Shown one piece after another: positions 24,125 through 37,200 of a DNA stretch of 62,815 bases; position 1 is the stretch's first letter; each line of letters opens with the position of its first letter. The stretch spans positions 1,369,296-1,432,110 of the forward strand of contig NW_019091408.1 of assembly GCF_001949145.1 (NCBI RefSeq). Direction: 5' to 3'. This DNA is from Acanthaster planci (taxonomy: Eukaryota; Echinodermata; Asteroidea; Valvatida; Acanthasteridae). The notes below the pieces were generated by a model. That model saw only the letters and a program-made list of their open reading frames with translations, was not told where the DNA came from and ran no database searches. Both the position numbers and the translations under genes were made by a program.

Positions 24125-24463
24125 CGGTGAAGCATTCCAGCGTGGTGTAAGCCTGGCACTGCCGTAGCGAGTAGTGCTCACACTCACTCAGACTCGCTTC
24201 GTTCCCAACGCAACCGATATCAACGAACAGCGTATAGTTGGTTGTATGCCCGATATCAACTTCGTCAAAGGACGCGGATCCAACTGATAAGGCGAAATCG
24301 GACAATCCAAGATCGCGGCAGGCAACGTTTCCTGCTCTCTCCTTGTAAAATGTATTGCTGCAGATGGCGCCCCAGTCTCGTTTGTCTCCGCAGCGGCCCT
24401 GTAGCAGCCCTCTGGATTCACCTCCCGGCCTATCAACAAGTCGTAATTCGAGGTCCGGCATTC
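24125..24463 (-). CDS. SRCR-SMB-7TM receptor, exon 5 (SRCR type A)
   Basis: This 339-base exon is symmetrical (phase 1 at both ends) and is bounded by an acceptor tgtctag and the donor gtaagt. It encodes one scavenger-receptor Cys-rich domain of about 113 residues with the usual SRCR landmarks: a basic start LELRLVD, GRCGDKRDWGAICSNTF, ACRDLGL and LSECEHYSLRQCQAYTTL. It is closely related to exon 3 (25458-25797), so an A/B pair of SRCR exons has been duplicated within the gene. SRCR modules bind polyanions, proteins or microbial surfaces. Confidence 0.88.
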
Positions 24464-24820
24464 CTAGACACAGAAGGGAACACGCTAATTCCTGCCGACT
24501 AATCTGGGAGACGCCATTAAACTCATGCCGAAATTTCTTCCCCTTGGAGCGATATCATATTGGCAAATTGCAATGCCCTATTAGGTAATCAGCGATGTCT
24601 GAAAAAGTTGTTAAATTTGGGGTACAGGTGTATGTGCAGACATAAACCTTTGAATGCTATAATAGCCCTCTTGTGGTATGTACATTAGGCTACATTTGAA
24701 AATTATTTAACAACTTGTTGCCTCGACAGAAAACCCAGTATATTGACGAAAGAAAGCTGAGCTGATTTTCTCAAAAGATGTTACCATCCCCTCCTTTACT
24801 TATCCGTACTTAGCGATTAC

Positions 24821-25204
24821 CTGCATATCCGCATGATAACCACGTGTCTTCTTCATGTGTGCAAGGTGATTGATCAACCAGATTTACTCCAGATGATACG
24901 TTCAGGAGGCATCCCCCCGCCGTTATCTCTGTAGGGCGGGTCTCACACATAGCCAGGTATTCTACGCTGGTGACGTTTACCAGCGACGAGTTGTCGGTAC
25001 GCCCTGGCCCGGCCGCTTCCGCACCACAAGCAAACGGGTATCCGAGGCGCCTGCACAGCTGAAAGGCGATCGTGGCTGCGCGAGTTGAACTGTAGCATAG
25101 AGCCATCCAGTTGAAGTGTGGGGACCAGCGAATTAACACTCTTCCCTTGTTGCTAGCACTGTCATTTACAAGCTTGACATCAAGTTTTCTGATATCTATG
25201 ACTC
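24821..25204 (-). CDS. SRCR-SMB-7TM receptor, exon 4 (SRCR type B)
   Basis: This 384-base phase 1-1 exon has an acceptor cctgcag-type site and donor gtaatc. It encodes about 128 residues of an SRCR-like domain that is distinct from type A: KLVNDS, ALCYSSTRAATIAFQLC, RRLGYPFACGAEAAGPGR, LAMCETRP and EDTWLSCGYAG. It matches exon 2 (29836-30213) and the exon at 1-277. It lacks the typical SRCR N-terminal GRVEV strand wording but keeps the Cys spacing and the CRRLGY block, which parallels CRQLGY of classical SRCRs. Confidence 0.85.
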
Positions 25205-25457
25205 CTGCATAACAAAAATCACCCCTTTATATAAGACATTTCAAAAGACCTTATTCTAACTCGATGTTAGACAAAACTGTATAAAAGAACTAAAATCAAA
25301 ATAATGCACATAGAAGGTGGTAACAACAGAAATGCACAGTTTGGAAAAGGAAAGTTCATTTTGCAAGTGTACGTTAGTACAACTCACAGAAGGTCACATT
25401 CTCAAAAAGCCTTTCGGAGGTATTGACTCTGGGAATTCTTCTATAAAAGGATTTTAC

Positions 25458-25797
25458 CCGTAAAGCATTCCAGCGTGGCGTAAGCTTCGCACTGTCGCAG
25501 CGAGTNGGTGCTCACACTCACTCAGACTCGCTTCGTTCCCAGCGCAACCTATGTCAACGAACAGTGTGTAATTCGTCACGTATTGTGCTTCAACGTGAGT
25601 GAAGGGTACAGCCCCTACCGACGTGGCATACTCAGCCAATCCGAGATCGCGGCAGGCGATGCTCCCGGCCCCTGGCCTGTCAAACGTATTGCTGCAGATG
25701 GCGCCCCATTCTTGTTTCCCGCCACAGCGACCCTGCACGAGTCTCCTGGATCTATCGAACATCACATCAACCACTCGCAATTCGAAGTTTGGCATCC
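25458..25797 (-). CDS. SRCR-SMB-7TM receptor, exon 3 (SRCR type A)
   Basis: This type A SRCR exon is like exon 5: FELRVVD, GRCGGKQEWGAICSNTF, ACRDLGLAEYATSVG and GCAGNEASLSECEH. It is bounded by an acceptor cttgtacag and donor gtaaaa. A single N at 25506 throws the last 25 residues out of frame. Without it the exon would be 339 bases and phase 1-1, exactly like exon 5, so I regard the N as an assembly artefact rather than a true mutation. Exons 2-3 and 4-5 form two B-A pairs. Confidence 0.85.
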
Positions 25798-26251
25798 CTG
25801 TACAAGGGATGAAAATGCTGAATACAATGGTCAGGTTACACATAACTGCGACTCTGGTATAAAATTACATCACACGACGTCAAAATTGGACAGGATCAAA
25901 CTTGAGTTTTCAAATATACTGACTGCTGGCTGATATCCTATTGGGAAGGGAAAAAAGGCTTACATTTCGGGTGAAAATAGTAAATTGTGTTTGCTCGGCT
26001 GGCTATTAAAATAGACAGTATTTGATCACGATTAGAACTGTGTAAAAACTGCCACCGAAGCCTTATTACTTGAAATTAAGATAAAACTATAAAGGCTCAA
26101 ATACAAGCAAAGCATTTAAGGTCCTTTCCTTCCTAGGATATACCACGATGACAATGCATGTACCACATTAACACGATTTTTTCAATGACTGCAGTTTGGT
26201 CATAGGCGAAGTCTATTAAATTTGGAAGGAACAAAAGATTTGGGGCGCTAT

Positions 26252-29200
26252 GGGTGTTATGCTACCCTTACACAAAACTACCATTCTTATGTTCCGCCGG
26301 TCGTGGGTGTGGGAGGGGGTGCCACTTGAAAACTCCCCAAAATTGGATTGAATTAACACGCAAGGTACAAGTTCCATTTCTATGCCACATGATTAAGTAC
26401 ATCACACTTAATGCCAATCAGCAACGTCAGAGTATCATTCACAAACATAAAGAATGAAAATTGTGGTGGCAAAGTTCACTTAAGAACAGGTCAAAGGTAA
26501 CTAATTAGGCCAGAAGCTAATTAAAATTGCCATATCTTTTGACGTGTACTGTACAGCAGATTGGAATGGGCCTTAAAACGAAGAGGGGGTTAACGGATAT
26601 CAAAAGTCTTGCGAATGTTAGTTCTAACTAGACGTTAAATATGGGAAGAAACGCCAAAATGGTACCTAATGATTAATACCCAAGGACTGATTATCATTGT
26701 ACTTACGATAGGCACATGTACGAAACTACATGCCGCCTGAATGAGAATTACCAACTTAAAAACGGAAGTTATGGTGGAAAGGCCACTTTGGAATTAGTTT
26801 TTCGCCGAGGCCATCATGGCGTAACTGATAACAACGGCCAAGCGATTGGAGCAAAGACCAGCGCCACACATTTATGATACGCCGCAAAGGCAGGGCGTCT
26901 TCCAACTTGATTTTACCGGCTCATTTTTTGCTTTATTGATAAGCTTGTAAATGTAAATTTTCGCTGCTAACTAATATACATTTTACCACTTACTTCGTGA
27001 TATTCTGAACAAGTTAATGTATGCTGACACCATCGTTTATGATTATTTGGCCGTTTGCTTCCGTTTAGGTATGCATATCGAAAAATACAGAAAACAAATT
27101 CTCGACAATGTGAAAAAGGCCTCGATCGTGACTAGGGTAGCGTCCAAATCTATTGTATAGGTCTACGTCTGCACTCCATCGGAAATACGCGGAGATGAGC
27201 AGACAATAGACCTAGCCATAGCTCTGGAACCCCATTTCGGACACGGCGTAGGCTACGTGTACTGTACTTGTGCTTCTGGTCTTTACTCCAGTCGCTTTGT
27301 GGTTTATTCGCTGTGTTTAATGCTGGAAATGCTGGTAAGCCAATACGGCCTTGGAGAAAGGGAACAGGTCAAAAGCCACATTACCAACAACTTTTAATGA
27401 CCATGGACAGTATAACTTTAAAATCTAAATTCACGATAACTAGGGTTCTTGCGGAAATCCATACTAAAAAATATGAAATAAAAAAGCACTCTCCTGATTG
27501 TTGTCTCGCATGTTCTCATGTAAATTACACAAAACTATGAAGACTTTTCCTGTCTTATGAGATCAAACTGTTACTACCTTCAGAAGCAAACGATTTACGG
27601 TACAAGTTAAAACTGATTCTTAGGGCAAGAACGTAAGATAGGTTCGGGCTTGTCGTAGTTCTCTGTAGTAATGGATAAGGTATGTTTTGCCCCGGTCAAT
27701 CTTCCCGTTCCTTGTCATCGTCTGATGAAAAGAGCTGTAACTTTGTCTTCAACTGACGACGACAGCTGGAAAACATCATAACTTTCCTTATTATTGGGTA
27801 TCTCCTTATCTGGTATCAATGCCTCTGGCAGCTGGGGACCGCAGAATCACATGTACACAATCTCATAAGAATCGTTTTCCAATTGCCAACCATCATCTTT
27901 TGTAGGATGCTGCTGGATCTCTGTCGAATCCGCATTTGCCAACATTCCTGCGACAAACGACGCCCGTCCGATATGTTGGGAAATCTCTTGAATTATGAGA
28001 TCATGACCTTCATGGTCCGCCCTTTAGTTTCTTCAGTGGGTCCTCGTTTGCTGATTTTTGGCCCAAAGTTTTTCTCGAAAACTTGGTACCGATGTGCGTC
28101 CAAGGATACCACCTTTGCCTTTGCGACATGCCTCCTTGCTGTGAAAGATAGCGGAGTCTGAGTAGTGTAACACTGTATCTAGGTTGTTCTTATAATAGAG
28201 GCTAGACAGTGTTACGAAGAAGGAGAATGAGACAACACACCGACGCAGGGGTCTGAGGGGTTGCAAGTGTAGAAGAGAACTCAGACAAACTGTCAAGACT
28301 AGCAAAACTGAAACACAGCTTGGGTAAGCGCAAGCCCTAAAATAGTTGATGGGGAGAAAAGGTAAAGTGTTTGTAAAAGTCATCGACCACTTAGATGGAC
28401 ACCACTGATAAAACGTGGCTGCAGACAGGATGTCTGGAACTGGCTAACCACAACTAATGTTTAAGACATTACCACAAACAACACTATTATAACTGTTATC
28501 ATGGGCAGGGACATCCCGCAATCTAATGGGAAGGATTTGTAATTACTTTCTATAATTTTGGCTTAAAGTAGTCTCTTCGCCATTTCCTCTCGTCATTTCC
28601 GTAAAGGCTGTCTATGCCATCCACATGAAGTAATATTCTAGATCACGTATTATACACCCTCTAAAAGTTGCCCCAAATCCCAAAAGATACGTGACGAAAA
28701 AATCGTTGACAGCGCACATCATTCTCTACATTTCCAATGTGAAATTATGGGCCTGAAGAGAGATACACACGGTCATTTTAGGGATTGCCAAACCAACCAT
28801 TTTGCAACCTAAAACACCAACTCCTAGTAGAGACAATGAGCCTTTTCCCGTTGCAGTTGGGGGGCCTACTGGAAAACAAACATATCATTTCTGACTCGCT
28901 AGCGCACTAAATTTTTAAATTTTTTCTAAAAATTTGATAGGCCTACTTTTTGGAGGGGTTACAATTCCTTCATATATTCGCAGGTTGTGGCTTCCTGAGT
29001 GTTGTCAGTGATGTTGTGTAGCAGCAGTACCAGAATTGTGTGCGGAGCTTTGGCCCATAATCAATCGCAGCTGGCCATGTATGACCACTGACATGTTCTG
29101 AAGTGGCCTTTTCACCACTTTCCCGATTTGACGCTTGCAATCTGGAATCAGGGCAACATTCTCGACAATTCCGTTGTGGTTTTAAGCACGTGTGTTAATT

Positions 29201-29790
29201 AAAACGTTAACAAAGGGTAGCAAGATCTTTGACCTATTCTCATCTGGCCTTTCCACCACAATTTCTGTTCTTAAGTTGATAATTCTCATTCAGGTGGCCC
29301 AGTTCTACAAAGCCCACGTGTTTTGTACATGTACCTTCCATGTTAATTAAAACGTTAATTAGAAGTAATTAGGTACAGTATGGCATATTTGACGTATTCT
29401 TTAGGCTAACACGTCAAAAGATATGGCCATTTTAATTAGTTTCTGGCTTAATTAGTGACGTTTGACCTATTCTTAGGTTGCCTTTTCACTACGATTTTAA
29501 TTCTTATGTTACTGATTCTCTAGCTTCTTTATTTGATTTCAAACGTGTACCCATCACGTTAATTAAAACCCTAATTAGCGTCCTTCTAAAGTGATAATTC
29601 TACCAGACATGTTCTTGTCAGGCTGCTGATTGCATTAAGTGTGGTGTCCTTAATCATTTGGCATAGAAATGGAACTTACACCTTGCATGTTAATGTAATC
29701 CAACTATGGGGGTTTTCAAGTGGTTCCCCCTCCCACACCCACCACTAGAAGAATGGCAGCTAGTTCTGCATAAGGGTAGGCAACTACTCC
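26252..29790. mobile_element. Fold-back element with about 560 bp inverted arms
   Basis: The left arm (about 26252-26815) and right arm (about 29225-29790) are reverse complements over their length. Examples are ttgccatatcttttgacgtg near 26529 with cacgtcaaaagatatggcca near 29410, and the ctcccacaccca block near 29730. The right arm also carries three directly repeated units marked by ttaattaaaac (29195, 29343, 29559). The 2.4 kb centre has no recognised transposase. Long arms with internal subrepeats suit a Foldback-type or other long-TIR DNA transposon sitting in a receptor intron. Confidence 0.7.
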
Positions 29791-29835
29791 TATACTCTTT
29801 TAAACTGCTTTAAACTCCTTTCGTTTAAGGCTTAC

Positions 29836-30213
29836 CAACAAATCCACAAGATAACCACATGTCTTGTTCATGTGAGCAATGTGATTCGTCTGTGAGTCGA
29901 GGTGCCGGTAGCAAGGAGCAGCCACCTGCTGTGATATTCGCCGAGTGCGTCTCACACGCGGCCAGATATTGCACGCTGGTAAGATTAACCAGAGACGAGG
30001 TGTCGGTGCGCTCCGACCCGGCTGCCTCCTTGCCGCACGCGAATGGGTACCCTAGCCGTCTGCACATTTGGTAGGCGACGGCGTCTGGCTCCCATGGACT
30101 GTAGCACACAGCTGTCCAACTGGAATCAGGAGACGGGCGAATTAATACTCTGCCCTCGTTTGGAGTGGTGTCGTTCACAAGTTTTATATCGAGATCTTTT
30201 ATATCTACAAAAT
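29836..30213 (-). CDS. SRCR-SMB-7TM receptor, exon 2 (SRCR type B)
   Basis: This 378-base phase 1-1 exon encodes an SRCR-like domain: DIKLVND, AVCYSPWEPDAVAYQMC, RRLGYPFACGKEAAGSER, LAACETHS and DMWLSCGFVG. The acceptor is aatgcag and the donor gtaagc. It lies 573 bases downstream of the signal-peptide exon. The 4 kb intron after it contains a large fold-back element (26252-29790). The insert between strands (LLPAPRLTDESHCSHEQ) differs most from exon 4. Confidence 0.85.
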
Positions 30214-30786
30214 CTGCATTGGCAATAAAAAAGAATTACCGTCAGATTACACATAAGGAAAATATTGTCGTGATTATCTTAATTAAAATTGTTGACCTTT
30301 GTTCCACTTTGATTAGCTTTAATTTTTTCACGGATTTTAGCCGAAAACGGTGATACAGAAAGAAAGCGACTTCAATATGCAGATTGTCAGTTCATATTAA
30401 TGTATGATGTCCGGTGAAGGTTTGATGTCACATTTAAATATGTCCGATTTCTCCATTATTTCAAATTAAAAAGATATATTTGGAACAAAATAAAATCTGA
30501 AAAGTGTCATCATGGCTACTTGTATTACACTGTAAGCAGCAAATTAAGCTGGTGGGCTTCAAAACGAAAGCCAAATATTACCATAAATAGTAAAAACTTC
30601 GGCAGTTTCCAAAATAAGTAGTTACCAATAGTCTTTTCAAAAGGAGGTAACAGACGGTGTTTTAAACCTCTCCAAACGACGATGTAATGCTCAAACTGAA
30701 ACCTACTCCTTTTTTCAATCATGAGTCTGGTCCAAACTCTAAAACAAAATCTAACCATCACAAGTCTGATGATGTAACCTATTTAC

Positions 30787-30862
30787 CAATAAGCTGTAGA
30801 TTACTTGTTTGAAATGAAACTACAAAAACGAACATAGTACTGATGAAGTGCAGACTTTCCAT
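30787..30862 (-). CDS. SRCR-SMB-7TM receptor, exon 1 (signal peptide)
   Basis: This 76-base exon starts at an ATG and encodes 25 residues, MESLHFISTMFVFVVSFQTS onward. It is a short N-region, a hydrophobic core and a polar end typical of a secretory signal peptide. It ends with one extra G at the donor gtaaat. The single-base overhang matches the phase 1 acceptor of exon 2 and forms an Asp codon at the join. An exon of identical length and related sequence exists at 54014-54089, which supports the call. With this start the gene model spans 30862-20845, and after discounting the two single Ns it has 1360 codons plus a stop. Confidence 0.78.
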
Positions 30863-33800
30863 CTTTGTTGGTGGTTTGTGTTACTGCAATAGGTGCCGAC
30901 TAGATATTCCTTTGACCACTTTGGAGATTTGTGACTGTTCTACCAAGCAGATTTAGCTCTGGATTGGTCAGTACAAGTTTTCCTTTAAACGGCTGCAACA
31001 CGACTGAAGCTGGGCAATCTAAGTACTAGCAACTGTTGTCCTCTCGAGATTAATAGCCTGACGTCAATATAAACTTGTGCATACATTATTTATTGTACTT
31101 TGCAGGTCAAGCACCCTATTTCCTGTCGCTAGATTAATTATATTCATAGCGTTTGACTTTTCAGTTTTAATAATTCTGGCTCGATGCACACAAGAAGAGG
31201 GAATGCTGATTGTTTGGGTTAGAAGTAATTATCCATAATTTTCAGAATGACGACTTCGATATCCAGTTCATAAGATGATTTAACTCGTTGATAATCCGCA
31301 ACACATCTGGTCAGGCAAATGAATTCAGATAATTGTGGTACAAGCAACGCACTTATCAAAGATTTGTGCACCACACGCAGATGTACCGCATTAATTTTAA
31401 CAGACGTCCTGTTACTTAATAGACTTCAGTATAAATTAGATATGAAAGGCTGTAGTACCTGCAGCGGCAGAGTGGCCATTTACACTAGAGGCTAAATTGA
31501 ACACACTGATTGGCATTAGTACATGTATGGCTTATTTTATTGTGGTGTGTCTCCATCCTACACTTTACCTTTTTTCTGACCATTTTTAGTGCTTGTTGGA
31601 GCATTAAAAACTTGTCTGTAGACCCATAGTTGTTTGTTGCATCTAGAGTCTTGCATTCATTCCTCCTGATTTCTCTGATTATTTTCAAGCTGTATTACCA
31701 TTTGTTCTCACCACCCAGGTTCTATCCTTGAAGTGTGCTTTTTGGATGATCTCAATGCAGATGCACCCCAATTCAACACCTTTGATAAATTGACACGTTT
31801 TTCAGCATTGACTCAAATTATCTCCATTCCAAAGAGGAAAACAAATCTAAGTGCGACCTGTACTGAACATAACTTGATCGCACTGTGATGTAAATTTGCA
31901 TAAATAGCTGCAACATCATTTAATATTTTTTGGTGCTCTTAAGTCGGTGAAAGTTCCCAACCAACTCAGATCTGCCCGATCTTTTACAAGATCATGACCT
32001 GAGCACGTTTTCATGGAACCCACTGCAGTTTGCTGATATTCTTACGAGGCGTGGAGCTCCTTGAAAACAACTATTTCTGAAATCTTGCCATATCCACGAC
32101 CCCATTAAAGTGTTGAGATTGTTGTCGAAAAAGGATAACTGGACAAGCGGGATATCTTGAAATGAGACGAAGTGCAATAAAGCCCGACACAACTCAAAGG
32201 GAGGATCATGTCAAGCGAGCAAAGACTCTTCATAATACACTGAACAATATTGAGCAATCAAATTAAAAAGCCAGTATTATAATCAAACTATCCGCACAAT
32301 TCAACAAAGTTCTAGTTCTAGATTTTTAACAGCTTTACTCGACGACAATGTTGTTTGGGTCGACCCAACGACTCGCAAAATTCCAGCAGCCTTCAATGAC
32401 CATCTTGTTTGAAAAATCCCTCTGGAACAATTTGTGTGAACTATATTTCGGGGTTTACCTTGATCTTAATCCCAATGGACTGGCCACATAAATATGTAAT
32501 CATATCAAAAACCAATCGTATCGGTGTACCAAGCAAAGCTGTGAACATTTATTTTCACGATGAATCTCGTCTTTCAGTCAAGTTTCTTCCGTCAGATTGA
32601 TAAATGCGGCATAGTTTGGACCAACGTTGCTAATACTCGTATTAAAATCATGACGACAAGCCCTCGATCATTCAAGTTGGATTGTTTTGAGTGCAGATAT
32701 GGAACATCAACTTCAGACATATTTTAATCATCCGAACTGGACAGCATGACAAACACTAGAGTGTCACATTTTAATTAAGAACATGTTTTAATCACATTTT
32801 TTCCCGAATAGCGTTACCTGACAGCAATATTCATCAGGATCAATGTTCAGTAGTGCACAAGACCCAGTACTATTGGGGATGTTGTCCTACTACGTCTCAA
32901 AACCGAATCTGGCAGAAAAACCTTCCGATATTGGGTTGCCCAAGCCTTGAATAAAGGTCCAATAAAGGTTAAAATCCATTTACCACAGCTTTCCAGGCAA
33001 TTATCACCTATATAACTCCACATTTGACTTTCACATGAATTTGTTAAATAAAGTTACTTTAGATCGTCATTTGTAGTGTAAATGATGTCCAAGGGATTGA
33101 ATATGTGCCTATTGTTGGGCACTAGCTACTGGATTAAATATCTATGTATGTTTATGTTTACTTTCAATTAACAACTGAACTACTTTTTAATCTTCTACAA
33201 TTTCAAAATAACTTTTGTTTTATGCTGTACAAAAGAAATCATGCGTGTATGAAAATTTCGATTTTGTATTTCTTTATATTCTATCCGCGCGCTTTTCTTA
33301 CTGGGAATCATACAGGAACTGTCATGATATCAGGATTAAATGGGCCAATCAGTATAAAAAAGAAAGAAGTAAATACATGTAAATAAATGAGACGGAAATG
33401 GTAAATTAATTGTACTTCGAGTAGGCCTACTCCTGCATGTATTTCCTATAGTCCTTGGCCGTTGTGGAAAGCCAGTTTTGATCTTCGGAAAGCATGTTTA
33501 AAGTGACAAATGCCTGAACTTCCAACAACGACCAAGGCTTACTTAATTTGGCTGTCGTTTTAACACAAACCAATAAGAGAACAATATTGTGGTGGTATTA
33601 GATTCAATCTTATATGCGGTGAGACACGTTGGTATCCCATGCATTATTGATTTGTAAAGAGTTTCATAAATCTTATCTTTACTTCTGTATCGCATCATCA
33701 CTGTGCCCTTTTGATGATATTTTGAAGCGTTGGACAGCAAAGCCTTTATAGCTGCTTGCTCTAATATGCGTGATGTTATTTGGAAATTAATTGTTTTATC

Positions 33801-34121
33801 CTTTCGTCGTTTGCCTAAAAGGAACATCATACAAAGGTCTGATAAATGCAGTTGTGATTTGCAGTAAAACCTTCAAACCAGTCAATATAATATGTGTTCC
33901 ACCTCAAAGAAAAACGCTATTTTCCAGTTCAGTGAAACGCAATTTAAATTTGCAAGACTTCCTCTGCTTTGTTTTTTAGAAGTTCCACCTTACTCTTTTT
34001 TTGCTCCACAAAAAGAAGCATGTTGATTGATGGTAATGCTTGTTAAAAGCTTTTTGCCTTCAAAGTTGATTAAATTTGGACAGAGCTGGGTTTCTTTATG
34101 TATCAGATAATAGTCTGATTA
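30863..34121. other. Region upstream of the receptor gene
   Basis: This is 3.3 kb between the signal-peptide exon and the second duplication copy. It presumably holds the receptor promoter, but I could not pick out a convincing core promoter. No protein-coding similarity was recognised on either strand. Confidence 0.5.
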
Positions 34122-34281
34122 TAGTATCAGACAATCTGCAAAATCTTTCCATATTATCCAAGCACTCGGGAAAGTCATATGGTTCATGGATTCCATTTTA
34201 AAGACAAATTAAACAAGCTGCGCTTTGAGAGTTGAAATGAATGTTTTCTTCATTTTTGCATGCAAAACGTGTACACGACCT

Positions 34282-37200
34282 TCAAAGGTTCAAACAAGTC
34301 CTTCTAGAGACCTGTTCGAGCCAATGTAGTAGCCTTATAGTATCGGTATGTACAAGTAAACCGTGAACGTGGTGATCTCTCTCTTGGCTGTCACTCCTGC
34401 TGTCACTTCGGCAGTGTCGTTGATAAGCGTAGAGCCCAATGTGCTGGGAGCATCGTCTGTCGCAGTGTCGGCAGCAAAAGAGAAGGGTGTGGGTTTGATG
34501 ATCGGCGACTGAGGCAGCCCTAGCAACATGCTTTCGACTGCGCTCAGCTTTCTCCTCAGCCAAACGGTCATCGATGAGGGTAACAGAACCTCTGACAACA
34601 AATCCCTACCTTCAGCGGTCACTTGCTCTATCTTCCCAGGAGTCGACGTCGATGGCACAGACCTTCAGATGTCTTTTGAGACAGTCCCTGAAGTTAAGCT
34701 TCGGTCTACCTTTGCTTCTTGCACCTTTGACCAGTTCACCATAGAAGACAGCCTTGGGAAGCCGTGAGTCCTCCATGGGGACTACATGGCCGCTCAATCG
34801 TAGTTGGCTCGCGTGAGTAGTGCCTCAACACTTGGTATGCCTACTCATCTTCTTACTTCTACGTCGCTAATGCTAATGATGTCTTATCTGGTAAGTCTGA
34901 ACGCGTTGGAGTCTCTTGATGTGGCGACGGTACAGGATGAAGGTTACAGAACAGTAGAGAAGGCAGGTGAGGACCACTGCAAGGTACACCTTGCACTTGG
35001 TTGTTAGCTGGATACCATGTCTTTGCCAGACCATAGACTGAAGCTTCGCAGAGGCTGCTGTGGCTGCACTGATGCGCCTCTCCACTTCATTTTCCAGGTT
35101 TTTATCACCGGAGACTTTGCTGCCGAGTTAGGTAAAGCTGTGCACAGCTTGGAGTTGGTTTCGATCTAAGCTTTCCATCTAAGCGTATACTGTGATAAAC
35201 ACCGCTCTGCTGCGGACACAGTTCTTGGACAGCACTGAGATAGATGGAGAATGGGGTGGGAACCAACACACAGCCTTGCTTGCCGCCTTGGTTCACAATT
35301 AACTGGTATGAGAGTGTGCCGTTAAGGGAGACTTGGGCCATCATGATAGTGTGAATCTGAGAGATAAGAGTGACGCTGCCTTCAGGACAGCCATTGCGAA
35401 GCACAAGAGACCAGACCAGAGATACTCCCTGTTCACAGTATCAAAATCTTTAGTGAGGTCGATGAACACTATGTACAAGGGTACGTTCTGTTCGATGGCT
35501 TTCTCTTGCAGCTGCGGATGCCACACTGCAACTCTGGGAAAACTGCATCAAGGATGGTTTTGAGGCGTTTCAGAATCACTTTGCCAAGCACTTTGCCATC
35601 GGTTGATATAAGTGATCCTGCTTGTTGCCTTTCTTCTTGAAGATGGGGATGACGGCAGCATCCTTGAATTCCTGTGGCACAGACTTCTCATTCCAGATAA
35701 CTGAGATGACGTCATACAGAGCACGGGTGATCTGTTCTCCATTCTTGTAGGTTTCCGTTTGGATGCCATCCATTCCGGGAGACTTGAGGCCTGTCAAACT
35801 TCATCTATGAGCAGAGGGTCATCATCACTAAGAAACACTGGACGCTAGTGATTCAGTCAAGAATCGAGATATCAGCATTTGGTCTTTGGTTCTGGAGCTG
35901 GGGAAAGTGTGTCTGCCATCGTTCAAGGATATCACCCTGTTCAGTCAAGAGAGTATTGCCATTAGTTGCAAGCAGAAGGCTGGACTGAGTTTCTCCATGG
36001 TCAAAGACAGTCTTCACTTCTTGGTAGCAGCCTCTGGTGTCTCCAATGTCTGGCATTCTCTGGATCTGATCCCACCACTCGTCTTACATGTTTGTGAGCT
36101 TGCGTTGCAGTTTTGCCCTCACTCTGGTGAACTCAGATCTGGATCTTTGGCAGCTGGGCTTGGCAAGACAGGCATGGGTAGGCTTTGCGCTTGTCTTTAA
36201 GGAGTTCTGAGATTTGAAAGTCAGAGTCATCGAACTAGTCCTGATTCCTACGCCTTGGGTGCCCCAGTACTTCTTTAGCAGCTTTGTAAAGACATGAGTT
36301 GAAGTTCTGCCACTCATCAGCAGCAGTGGAGTTGGTGGTTGGAGAGAAGCGCTGACAGAAGGTAGTGGTGAGGTCTTTCCCACCACTGGACACCTTGAGT
36401 CGACCGACGTTGAGCTTCTTGCTTGGGCCCGGGGCTGATCTCTGTCCAGGCCGGTGGATGGAGACCTTGAGTCGGCACCTGATCATGTAGTGATCAGTGT
36501 CACATTCTGGGCCTCCCATGGCCCTAGTAATGCATGCGTCACGGGTCTTGTTCTGGCTTATCAGAATGTAGTCCAGAAGATGAGCGTGTCCAGATCTTGG
36601 GTGCCTCCATGAGAAGTGATGAACAGGCACGTTGAACAGGGTGTAAGTCACTTTGAGTGAAAACTCGTTGCACAGCTGCAGTAGGAGCTTTCCTTTTGCT
36701 GTTGTAAGATCCTCGTCCAAAACTGCGGAGGACTCCTGGGCATACATCTTGGTTGCGTCCGACACTGGCGTTAAAGTCTCCAAGCACCATAACTGTATCT
36801 GTGGTGGTTATGTTCAGCAACACTTCTTTGAGTTCAGAGTAGAAAGTAGCTATGTGCGCAGGGTCATGACTCATCGTCAGAACATACACACGGAACAAGG
36901 TCATGTGTGTGGTGGGGGAGATGGCAAGACGTGGGGTCATCAGTCGGTCAGACACTGGGGGAGGCAGCTCAGTCAGCTGGGGGAACAGCCGATTAGTAAT
37001 GGCAAAACCAGTGCCAGAAGTACCCAGTAGCCTTGATCCCATGGGGTTACCGTACCACAACAAGGTGTGGGTCTCCTCCCTCCTTTCTCCTGTGTCTGGG
37101 AGCGTCATCTCTGAATGCGCAGTGATGTCCTCGCCAAAAGCATCGAGCTCCTTGCCAAGCAAAGCAGTTCGTCTCTTGGGGAGGTTGGGGTTGTCGTCGA

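Larger units (their letters stand above)
25205..29835. other. Introns 2-3 of the receptor gene
   Basis: Apart from exon 3, this interval is intronic. Most of intron 2 (25798-29835) is occupied by the long inverted-repeat element at 26252-29790. The open frames at 27268-27540, 27883-28161 and 28033-28383 show no recognisable domain. Confidence 0.6.

Noticed and set aside
24188-24588. Several overlapping ORFs over SRCR exons
   Set aside because: Shadow frames; splice sites and SRCR residues fix the correct frame.
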